A stretch of DNA of 34,249 nt, taken from positions 1 to 34,249 of the forward strand of contig JACMNL010000056.1 of the NCBI GenBank assembly GCA_014378525.1. The letters are read 5' to 3'. A program made the translations under genes and the position numbers. Shown here piece by piece: positions 26,959 through 34,026 of this stretch. This stretch comes from Bacteriovorax sp. GTDB lineage: Bacteria > Bdellovibrionota > Bacteriovoracia > Bacteriovoracales > Bacteriovoracaceae. Below the pieces are notes generated by a model. The model saw only the letters and a list, made by a program, of their open reading frames with translations. It ran no database searches and was not told where the DNA came from. Position 1 is the first letter of the stretch. Each line of letters begins with the position of its first letter.

Positions 26959-27054
26959 GTATTCTCCATTGTGAGTACTCATATTCTATCTTAGATTTAG
27001 GCCACGATGAAAAATTTTAAATCCGTGCAGATTACTCTGATATTTTATTCTCTT

Positions 27055-27082
27055 TTCTCAATTCATTAAGCAGTGTTATTCT
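27055..27082 (+). promoter_or_regulatory. Candidate promoter of the patatin gene, close to leaderless
   Basis: TTCTCA (27055-27060) and TATTCT (27077-27082) are 16 bp apart, each a 4/6 match. Initiation 7-8 nt after the -10 would start the mRNA at the ATG (27090). No ribosome site is visible in the seven intervening bases. Confidence 0.35.
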
Positions 27083-27089
27083 ATCAGAC

Positions 27090-28268
27090 ATGTATCATGA
27101 CGTAGATTTAGGCCAATTCAAGAATAAAAAAACAGCACTGGTCCTATCAGGTGGAGTTGTTAAAGCTGCTTCCTGGCATCTTGGTGTTGCACTCGCACTG
27201 GAAGAACTTGGTTTTGTTTTAAAACACAATAAGTCTCCAAACGATACTGATTATGAAATTTCAACTTATGTTGGATCAAGCGCCGGCTCATTAATCAATT
27301 TATATTTTGCTTCCGGATTTCGTCCGATTGATGTTATCGACGCCACAATTAATAGAAAAAATGCTCAGACTTCCCTGAAGGCCATTACTTACTCGGACAT
27401 GCTTTCGAGAAAAATGCCTTCACGCAATCCTTTCAACTTTGATTTTTATAATCCATTTGAAGGATTCCCGTCCCTCTTAAAACAAATGTCGAAACCTTTG
27501 CTTTCAATCTCCGGATTGTTTTCAACTGAAGGTTTAAATCAATACATGCAAAAGAATGTGATCCTTTCTCAGTCTTTTGAAGAATATTCGGCCGACATGT
27601 TTGTTGTCGCTACTCAGCTCGATCACTCTCGAAAAGTTATTTTCGGAAAATATAATTACCCTAGTCCAATTCATGATTCGACTGCCGAATATTATACCGG
27701 TGTTGATGTATCAAAGGCCGTTGCTGCCAGCATGAGTGTTCCTCCTTTTTATGCTCCATACCCGATTCAAAACCCACGTACGTCACAAGTGGATTATTAT
27801 ATCGATGGAGAAATAAGAGAAACCCTTTCAACTCATGTTGCTGTTGATAACAAATGTGATTTCGTTATAAGCTCATGGACGCACACGCCTTATCACTATC
27901 ACGATGAAATCGGATCCCTTATTAATTTTGGTTTACCGGCCATTTGTATGCAGGCCATTTATCTTATGATTCAAAAGAAGATCGTTGCGGCCAGAAGCCA
28001 GAACATTCTATCTAAAGATATTATCGATACCGTTAACGATTACATGTCTTCACAAAACTTCAGCGTTAAAGACAGGCATAAGATTGTTTCGATCCTGGAA
28101 AGAAAACTGAACTACAATCCAAACGTAAAGTTCATCGATATTTATCCCGACCATTCCCATTATAAATTGTTTTTCACGAACTCATTTTCACTGGATCCGC
28201 AAAAATCCAAGTATATTATGACTGCCGGTTATAAAAAAACTCTCGAAGTCTTCAAGAAACTTGAATAA
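27090..28268 (+). CDS. Patatin-like phospholipase
   Basis: Patatin-domain proteins are Ser-Asp dyad lipid acyl hydrolases. In this 392-residue protein the oxyanion-hole motif is LSGGVVKAASWHLGV (20-33), the nucleophile elbow is GSSAG with Ser64 (62-66), and the catalytic Asp is Asp239 in YYIDGE, so both dyad residues are present. There is no signal peptide; it should be cytoplasmic or act on the inner face of the membrane unless exported by another route. The C-terminal 130 residues are not recognisable. Its stop overlaps the ATG of the membrane glycosyltransferase by one base (TAATG), so the pair forms an operon. Confidence 0.92.
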   Translation: MYHDVDLGQFKNKKTALVLSGGVVKAASWHLGVALALEELGFVLKHNKSPNDTDYEISTYVGSSAGSLINLYFASGFRPIDVIDATINRKNAQTSLKAITYSDMLSRKMPSRNPFNFDFYNPFEGFPSLLKQMSKPLLSISGLFSTEGLNQYMQKNVILSQSFEEYSADMFVVATQLDHSRKVIFGKYNYPSPIHDSTAEYYTGVDVSKAVAASMSVPPFYAPYPIQNPRTSQVDYYIDGEIRETLSTHVAVDNKCDFVISSWTHTPYHYHDEIGSLINFGLPAICMQAIYLMIQKKIVAARSQNILSKDIIDTVNDYMSSQNFSVKDRHKIVSILERKLNYNPNVKFIDIYPDHSHYKLFFTNSFSLDPQKSKYIMTAGYKKTLEVFKKLE

Positions 28269-29398
28269 TGAAGAAGCATTTACCTTTATCGCTTTTTCTT
28301 CTGACGAGAATCTTTGCCATTTTTTTCATGGCCGCCATTCTCAGCGATACTATTTACTATTCTTTTCTTGCCCAAAAAATGTTCACAGGTGCTGTTCCTT
28401 ATATTGATTTTCCTTTCGAGTATCCCCCATTTGCCATATTTCCAATTTATTTACCGGGTGTCATTAGTACGGAAAGTTATAGATTGTGGTTTATGTTGCT
28501 GGCCTTCACTTTTGACTTTGCTGTTTTCTGGCAGATTAAAAAACAAGGTCATGAATTATTATTATATGTTGTTTTAAGCTCTCTTCTGCTGCCATTTTCA
28601 CTCGAGCGCCTTGATATTTTTATGGTTCTCCCGATAGTAATGTCCATCATTGCTTACCAGAAGCAGGAGTTCACTAAAGGTGCTGTCTACTCTACGATCG
28701 GTGGCTGGTTAAAACTTATTCCTTTCATAACATATATCGGCATGTGGAATAATAAAAAAGATTTTTCACGATCACTTGTTAAGGCCTTTATTCTTAATTG
28801 TATTATACTCACCATCTGCAGTATTTCATTTTACTCAAACATGTTTGATTTTTTGAAATATCATTTAAACCGTCCATTTCAGGTCGAGTCAGTGATGTCT
28901 TCAATTGTGATGGGTTTTTCGAAAATTTTTTCGATCCCGTTCAGTATTGTGAACAGCTTCGGATCGCAAAACATTCTCTTCAATTATAATGAAATTTTTC
29001 TAAAGCTTTTCAGTATTCTTCTATTTGTTTCTTTCGGATATCTTCTGGTTTTTTATTATAAGAATAAATCTCGGGTCAACCTATTCGATATGATGACAAC
29101 ACTTCTACTGACTCTAATGGTATTTTCGAAAGTACTTAGCGATCAGTACTTTCTCTGGCCTGTTGCGCTGATTTTCCTGGGTCATTCAATCACCCAAATG
29201 AATCGTTTAGATAAAACTATACTTGGTTTTATTTATTTAAGTACGTGTTTAATTTTTGTTAATTATTGGGACTTCATTGCTGGCAAAGATTTTTGGCAAA
29301 CTCTATTGTTTTTCAAAAACCTCGGCCTGATCTTTATTTTGTGGAGATCTTTTAAACTTTTAAAAGACCAGACAGCTACTCATTCCATTAAAACCTAA
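28268..29398 (+). CDS. Polytopic glycosyltransferase, GT87-like
   Basis: The 376-residue product has about nine to ten hydrophobic helices. A first-loop motif YIDFPFEYPP follows helix one, with RLDIFMVLPI, KLIPFI and the NRPFQVESVMSS segment. This combination is typical of the GT87/DUF2029 family of C-type glycosyltransferases that use polyprenol-phosphate sugars on the outer face of the inner membrane; the motif match is by eye. The gene overlaps the patatin stop by one base and its own stop overlaps that of the convergent cytochrome gene by 4 bp (CTAA). A joint role with the lipase in lipid or glycolipid modification is possible but inferred from linkage. Confidence 0.8.
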   Translation: MKKHLPLSLFLLTRIFAIFFMAAILSDTIYYSFLAQKMFTGAVPYIDFPFEYPPFAIFPIYLPGVISTESYRLWFMLLAFTFDFAVFWQIKKQGHELLLYVVLSSLLLPFSLERLDIFMVLPIVMSIIAYQKQEFTKGAVYSTIGGWLKLIPFITYIGMWNNKKDFSRSLVKAFILNCIILTICSISFYSNMFDFLKYHLNRPFQVESVMSSIVMGFSKIFSIPFSIVNSFGSQNILFNYNEIFLKLFSILLFVSFGYLLVFYYKNKSRVNLFDMMTTLLLTLMVFSKVLSDQYFLWPVALIFLGHSITQMNRLDKTILGFIYLSTCLIFVNYWDFIAGKDFWQTLLFFKNLGLIFILWRSFKLLKDQTATHSIKT

Positions 29399-30315
29399 TT
29401 AGATTTCATGTCATTCGTAACAGCTTTTAATTCCTGAAGGTATGTGATGACATCTTCACGGTCTGCATCCGTTAATTTTGAAGTTCCATTTTTTACTACC
29501 AGCCACATGTCTCCATCAACAATTTCACCTGTTGGAGTTTCACCTTCATTCAAAAATGTATTCCAGTCATCTCTCGTCCACATTCCTTTTCCGGTTTTTT
29601 TATCTGAAGTAATGTTCGTTGCGATTTCTTTTCCATTATCAAATGGAGCGCCTGACATCCATTTTTTTGTCTCCAGGCCACCCAGTGCATTTCTTGGTGT
29701 GTGACATTCAGTACAGTGGAATGCTGCTTCAGTTAAATAAGCGCCTCTATTCCAACCGTCACTCTTAAGAGGGTTTGCCTTGAAATCGCCTTTAATTTTA
29801 TAAACTGATTGCGCATTTTTAGAATTAAAATGTTTTCTGAAATTAATAGATCTCCATGGTAATAAAACCAGGCGATTTTTAAAAAGTGTTTTTAATTCAT
29901 GCGGTTTGTTTGCGACTGCTTGTGGTGGAAGTGACATAATGTATGCTTTAATCGCCAGTACATCCTCATCTGTTAACTTGCTATAAGCAGTAAAAGGAAA
30001 TGCCGGATAATAAAATTTCTTTTCCGGAGAAATTCCTCTCTTCACTGCTTTTAAAAAATCTTCATCACTCCATTTTCCAATTCCAAAATTTTTATCTGAA
30101 GAAATATTTGGTGAATAAAAATTTCCAAATTGTGTTGTGATTTTAAATCCACCGGCCAGAGGTTTGTTTTTTTCAGGTGAATGGCAGTTCATACATCCAG
30201 TCATCTGGAACATGTATTTTCCTCTTTCAAGAATATTGGGAATGACCACTACATCCTGGGCGAATGCTGGAATTGTTATGCTCATTACGATGAAGCAAGA
30301 GACGAAAAATTTCAT
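29395..30315 (-). CDS. Diheme cytochrome c
   Basis: The 306-residue protein has a signal peptide (MKFFVSCFIVMSITIPAFA) and two CxxCH heme sites, Cys41-Met-Asn-Cys44-His45 and Cys201-Thr-Glu-Cys204-His205, each in a class I cytochrome c domain of about 130-150 residues. The layout and motifs FYYPAFPFTAYS and GWNRGAYLTEAAFHCTECHTPRN match diheme cytochromes that serve as electron-acceptor subunits of periplasmic or membrane alcohol/aldehyde dehydrogenases. No dehydrogenase subunit is adjacent, so the electron donor is unknown. GGAAC lies about 7 nt before the ATG. It is convergent with the glycosyltransferase. Confidence 0.95.
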   Translation of the reverse strand: MKFFVSCFIVMSITIPAFAQDVVVIPNILERGKYMFQMTGCMNCHSPEKNKPLAGGFKITTQFGNFYSPNISSDKNFGIGKWSDEDFLKAVKRGISPEKKFYYPAFPFTAYSKLTDEDVLAIKAYIMSLPPQAVANKPHELKTLFKNRLVLLPWRSINFRKHFNSKNAQSVYKIKGDFKANPLKSDGWNRGAYLTEAAFHCTECHTPRNALGGLETKKWMSGAPFDNGKEIATNITSDKKTGKGMWTRDDWNTFLNEGETPTGEIVDGDMWLVVKNGTSKLTDADREDVITYLQELKAVTNDMKSN

Positions 30316-30410
30316 ATAAAAGTTCCGGTTAATTTTTTACCTTCGTATCATGCCCTGATCTATTTTTTTATTAAATCTGTGTAACTAAGTCCTTTATTTT
30401 AGAAGAAACA

Positions 30411-30480
30411 TGTAAAGAAAACTGATCTAAATGTATAATAAACTTTACACAAAACACTGTTTTGTATAGTTTACTTTACA
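30411..30480. promoter_or_regulatory. Operator/promoter region of the XRE gene
   Basis: This part of the 180-bp gap holds TGTAAAG (30411-30417) and two CTTTACA copies (30443-30449, 30474-30480), offset 32 and 31 bp. The two 17-bp units GTATAATAAACTTTACA (30433-30449) and GTATAGTTTACTTTACA (30464-30480) are identical at 14 positions. Between them ACAAAAC-ACT-GTTTTGT (30449-30465) is a perfect inverted repeat, extendable to 9 of 10 pairs. TATAAT at 30434-30439 is a consensus -10. The layout fits repressor or activator binding at the regulator's own promoter. The left part of the gap (30316-30410) shows no clear feature. Confidence 0.7.
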
Positions 30481-30495
30481 TAGGGAGATAATTTC

Positions 30496-30723
30496 ATGGG
30501 TAACTTAAAACCAAAAATTCTCATCACGAATGACCTGCATGTTCTTCGTGCTGAAAAGAAAATCACACAACAGGATCTGGCCGATGCCATAGGTGTGACT
30601 CGTGCGACGGTCAATGCTCTGGAAAAAGGAAACTACAATCCATCACTGGAATTAGCTTTTCGTTTGAGCCTGTATTTCGAAAAAAACATTCAGGATATTT
30701 TTAAAATAGGAGAAGAGTCATGA
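30496..30723 (+). CDS. XRE-family helix-turn-helix regulator
   Basis: The 75-residue protein is essentially one Cro/CI-type helix-turn-helix domain: LRAEKKITQQDLADAIGVTRATVNALEKGNYNPSLELAFRLS spans the five helices, with QQDLADAIGV as helix 2 and TRATVNALEKG as the recognition region. No ligand domain is present. A strong GGGAG ribosome site precedes the ATG. The stop overlaps the start of the membrane protein by 4 bp (ATGA). Small XRE regulators paired with a small membrane protein are common in bacteria. The repeats directly upstream suggest autoregulation. Confidence 0.92.
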   Translation: MGNLKPKILITNDLHVLRAEKKITQQDLADAIGVTRATVNALEKGNYNPSLELAFRLSLYFEKNIQDIFKIGEES

Positions 30724-31310
30724 ACCAATTAAACCGTTTCGATAAATACGCAATTTATTATTTCGCCGGCTTCAGTCCCATTGTCATTATATTTTGTATC
30801 TGGGCCACACTCACTGGATTCATGAATCATCCGACTGCAGACAATTTGTTCTGGAACGTTTTTGGATGGATGTTTATTTCTTGGGTTTTAATTTTACTTT
30901 ATACCGTTACAAAAATGTTATTCAGTAGAAAAATCCGCGACATCCTGATGGCGAAACTTGCAGGGATTAAGGAAAGAGACGAACGTGAAGTTATTGTTGC
31001 TGGAAATGCTGCCAAGTTTGCTTTCCTCTCGACGTTTGCATTACTTCTTTTCATGCTGGTGTTTTCTGTCACAACTTTCACGGTTAAAAAAGCTCCCAAT
31101 GATCAGCCAAAAAGAAACGGTACTGCGTTGATCGGTTTTGGATTCACTCCAATTGATAAAGAGGCATTGGTTCACGAAATTAAACCCGACGGTGTTGAGA
31201 CCTTCGACTATAAATCTTTCCCGCTCACAAAGCCTGTAATGATTTTAATTATGATGGTGTGGATGATCGGAAGCTATCACTTGGTAGCAAGAAAGCAGTT
31301 GAATGAATAA
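30720..31310 (+). CDS. Small membrane protein paired with the XRE regulator
   Basis: The 196-residue product has four hydrophobic helices (about residues 13-33, 42-64, 99-122 and 173-190). Between helices two and three is a conserved-looking charged stretch (AGIKERDEREVIVAGNAAKFA), and between helices three and four a soluble loop of about 50 residues. The KERDERE motif followed by an A-rich helix recalls small integral membrane proteins of the DUF2178/DUF3796 type that are often encoded after XRE regulators, but I cannot confirm the family. It overlaps the regulator by 4 bp. Its stop codon abuts the stop of the convergent large gene without any gap. Confidence 0.8.
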   Translation: MNQLNRFDKYAIYYFAGFSPIVIIFCIWATLTGFMNHPTADNLFWNVFGWMFISWVLILLYTVTKMLFSRKIRDILMAKLAGIKERDEREVIVAGNAAKFAFLSTFALLLFMLVFSVTTFTVKKAPNDQPKRNGTALIGFGFTPIDKEALVHEIKPDGVETFDYKSFPLTKPVMILIMMVWMIGSYHLVARKQLNE

Positions 31311-33449
31311 TTAAAGTTGCTCGACCAGGTATGAACCCTCAGAGCAGAAAGTTTTAAGAAAATCAGTTGTTCCGTCTGTGTAATCCAGACGGACATTGAA
31401 AAGTCCTTCCATATCACCAGTTACGAATACTTTTTCTGATAGTTCAGAATTGTCTTTTGAAAAATTTCCGTCGTTATCAAGGAAAGTTGTTTCCACAAAC
31501 ATTTCACCATTTTTATTTTTTCCATTCGCCTTAATGTCGCGAAGGTCTTTAGTAAGATTGATTTGAACCAGACAACGTGAACCGATTTCACTTAAGTCAT
31601 TCGCTTCAAGAACCTTTCCGATAAAATCTTTTCCTGGAATTTCCATTTCTGATGTCTTATTTGTTCCCACAAAAAGGCTGTTACCTAAATGTTTAAACTC
31701 TAAATATTTTCTCGTGTTTTCCACAAGCTCTGGAACTTTAATTTCGTAAGCATTTAATGCTTTTTTCTTCGCGAATGTTTTTGTTCCAAAGAAAGAAATG
31801 TCAGTGCCATTGATATTCAATTCTTTTACTTTGCGGCCAAGAAGACTTCTTGTCGTAAACGTATACATTTCTCTCTGAGAATTGATGAAGGCCGGGTCTT
31901 CGAAGTACATTTCCCCGTCACCCACATAAACAATCTTCTGAGCACTTTCTTTGTTATCCAGTAAGTATCTGATCGCTACGTTTCCTGTTTTTACTCCAAG
32001 GAATAAAACATAAGAGGCATTTGTCTGAGAATCCATTAATTTAAATTTTTCTGATAGATATACTTTGAACTGATATTCAGAATCAATTTCGACATCTACT
32101 ATTGTCGGATCAACTGCAACCATTAGAAGGTTACCTTGCACATCAGTTTTCTTCTTTTCTAAAAACTTCTGAATTCCAGCTTCATTAAACATTGGAACTT
32201 CGATTCCTTTGTTAAGAAGATTTAATTCAACTCTTGTTGAGATTAACCCCTGTGCCTGAATCACTCCCGTCTGAGTATTCACGTCACCAGAAAGTGCATA
32301 TCCAAGTTTGATTTCCCCAGTTGTCTGGTCATCAGTTCTTTCGGCCCTATCATAGTCTGGAACAAACTCGAATCCAAAAGATTGGTGAGTCTTAAGAGTA
32401 TTCAAATTAATTTCTTTTGCACGAATGATGAATTCTGCCTGAGTACTCGTGTCCGGAGTCTCTCCGGCCATAAATGCAGAAACTTCTTTCTCTGCTGTTT
32501 CTTTTTTTGAGACTGCTGCGACTGATTGTTTTGAGTAGTCAAAGACCAGGTTGTCTTCGTCTGCCATTACTTTATCTAAATCTGAATCTTCTTTTGTTGT
32601 TTCAAAAAATGCCTTTTTCTGAGTAGTCACATTCATTGCAACTGAAGGTGATTTACCAACTTCTCTTGCAATCGCTTCTTTTACAGAATTCGACAGTGGA
32701 GCATCAAACATTTTTTTCGGAGCCGCTGTATCTACTATAGCTGTTTGAGCTTCTGTCTTTTTATCTGATGAGTAGTCAAACACCACAAGATCATCGTTAA
32801 CCGGGTTTGCTTTTGTCGCGACTTCTGCTTGTGCGATTTCTTCCTGAGTTGAGGCCGGTGGAGCCGCAGGAGTAATAACATCTTCAACCTGAGTTTGTGT
32901 TGAAGCTTGTGCAACCTGAACTGCATCTTCTTTTACATCATATATAGATGCAATTTCTGTATTCGCAAAACTTTCATACTGAAGTGAATCCACTTCAAAC
33001 CCATAAAGCTTAATAAGTTCTTTATTATTAATTTCAAATCCAGAAGACTCTTCTGTTGTTACAACTGATGAAAGTTTTACTTCATCTAGCTTTAAATCAA
33101 CGGCAGCAAATTCTGGTTTAATATCATTCCAGTTTTTAGAAATTTCTACAGGTGCAACAACGGCAACAACTTCTTTCGGTTTTATTGCAAATCGCGAACG
33201 TCTAATTTCACCTTTAACTTCTTTTTCAATTGTACTTACAATCGATCCTGTCACGTCTGCTACGGCCACTGAAGGTTCTAATTTGCGGGGTTGTGATATG
33301 AATTGAATGTTAGCGGCAGCGTTTTTAAACGCAGAAAAATCCAGTTCCTGAGGCTCATCTTTTTTCACAATCGAATACGTAATTGCGCTCACAATAATTG
33401 TGGTCGCACAAAGGCCCGTAATGGATTTTACAAGAAATGATTTCTTCAT
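31311..33449 (-). CDS. Large membrane-anchored periplasmic protein, 712 aa
   Basis: I do not recognise the family. One N-terminal hydrophobic helix (about residues 8-27) follows MKKSFLVK and acts as an anchor or uncleaved signal. Residues about 180-340 are low-complexity, rich in Ala, Thr, Gln and Glu, and contain two copies of the motif VFDYS (223-227, 302-306) with similar acidic lead-ins. The region from about 340 to 712 looks globular with many beta-like segments and few Cys. A promoter-like pair (TTGCAA and TAAAAT) lies just before the ATG and would leave a leader of only about 5 nt; no ribosome site is obvious. It sits between the atp operon and the XRE pair, convergent with the latter. 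Confidence 0.85.
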   Translation of the reverse strand: MKKSFLVKSITGLCATTIIVSAITYSIVKKDEPQELDFSAFKNAAANIQFISQPRKLEPSVAVADVTGSIVSTIEKEVKGEIRRSRFAIKPKEVVAVVAPVEISKNWNDIKPEFAAVDLKLDEVKLSSVVTTEESSGFEINNKELIKLYGFEVDSLQYESFANTEIASIYDVKEDAVQVAQASTQTQVEDVITPAAPPASTQEEIAQAEVATKANPVNDDLVVFDYSSDKKTEAQTAIVDTAAPKKMFDAPLSNSVKEAIAREVGKSPSVAMNVTTQKKAFFETTKEDSDLDKVMADEDNLVFDYSKQSVAAVSKKETAEKEVSAFMAGETPDTSTQAEFIIRAKEINLNTLKTHQSFGFEFVPDYDRAERTDDQTTGEIKLGYALSGDVNTQTGVIQAQGLISTRVELNLLNKGIEVPMFNEAGIQKFLEKKKTDVQGNLLMVAVDPTIVDVEIDSEYQFKVYLSEKFKLMDSQTNASYVLFLGVKTGNVAIRYLLDNKESAQKIVYVGDGEMYFEDPAFINSQREMYTFTTRSLLGRKVKELNINGTDISFFGTKTFAKKKALNAYEIKVPELVENTRKYLEFKHLGNSLFVGTNKTSEMEIPGKDFIGKVLEANDLSEIGSRCLVQINLTKDLRDIKANGKNKNGEMFVETTFLDNDGNFSKDNSELSEKVFVTGDMEGLFNVRLDYTDGTTDFLKTFCSEGSYLVEQL

Positions 33450-33461
33450 AGTTCTTGTTAA

Positions 33462-33489
33462 ATTTTAGTATGTCCTGGAATGCTTGCAA
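33462..33489 (-). promoter_or_regulatory. Candidate promoter of the 712-aa protein gene
   Basis: Read on the minus strand, TTGCAA (33489-33484) and TAAAAT (33467-33462) are 16 bp apart, 4/6 and 5/6 matches to consensus. Initiation would fall about 5 nt before the ATG at 33449. Confidence 0.45.
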
Positions 33490-33527
33490 GGAAAGAGAGA
33501 GATTTGCCTAGGGGCTTTTGAAAGAAA

Positions 33528-33564
33528 TTGAGTACTCACGGCCATTATAGCAATGAGTACTCAA
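33528..33564. terminator. Inverted repeat after atpC, probable operon terminator
   Basis: TTGAGTACTCA (33528-33538) and TGAGTACTCAA (33554-33564) are perfect inverted repeats with a 15-nt spacer, 8 bp beyond the atpC stop. On the minus strand the stem is followed by ATTTCTTTC, a modest U-rich tail, so it may terminate the atp operon. Each arm is itself a GAGTACTC palindrome, so a protein-binding role is also possible. Confidence 0.55.
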
Positions 33565-33572
33565 ATAAGTGA

Positions 33573-33998
33573 TTATCTTGCTCTGTCAAATTCAGCTAAC
33601 TGGATACGAAGTCTCGCACGCTCAGCTTTCTGTACGTAATGATCAACGTCTTCAATAGACAGACCATCAGTATTTTTTAATTTTTCTTCTGCATTTTGTA
33701 GAGAAAGTTTAGCTCTCTCAACATTAATGTCCGTGCTTTCTTCTGCAGTATTTGCAAGAACCACGACTTTTCCTTCTAGAATTTTACAAACACCACCAGA
33801 GACGATGAAGTTTCTATCAGCGTAATCAGGTCCACCGAAAACTGTAAGAATACCTGTCGAGAGTTTCGACACGATATGCGTGTGGTTTTCAAGAACGTTG
33901 ATCTGCCCGCGAACCGTTGGGATTAGCAACGATTCAGCGGGAATTGCTTTAGCAATAATTTTCGAAGGCGTTAATATATCAACTGTATAATATTTCAT
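33573..33998 (-). CDS. atpC: ATP synthase F1 epsilon subunit
   Basis: The epsilon subunit sits on the central stalk of F1 and can brake ATP hydrolysis. The 141-residue protein starts MKYYTVDILTPSK and has the N-terminal beta-sandwich with ESLLIPTVRGQINVLENHTHIVSKLSTG and FIVSGGVCKILEGKVVVLANTAEE. A C-terminal two-helix hairpin follows (AKLSLQNAEEKLKN and KAERARLRIQLAEFDR). The ATG at 33998 is the family-like start; a TTG six codons upstream (34016) would add residues without a better ribosome site. It follows atpD by 28 bp, the usual atpDC order at the end of the operon, and is followed by the inverted repeat. Confidence 0.95.
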   Translation of the reverse strand: MKYYTVDILTPSKIIAKAIPAESLLIPTVRGQINVLENHTHIVSKLSTGILTVFGGPDYADRNFIVSGGVCKILEGKVVVLANTAEESTDINVERAKLSLQNAEEKLKNTDGLSIEDVDHYVQKAERARLRIQLAEFDRAR

Positions 33999-34026
33999 CT
34001 TAATAGTTCTCTTCAAACCTAGTTAA

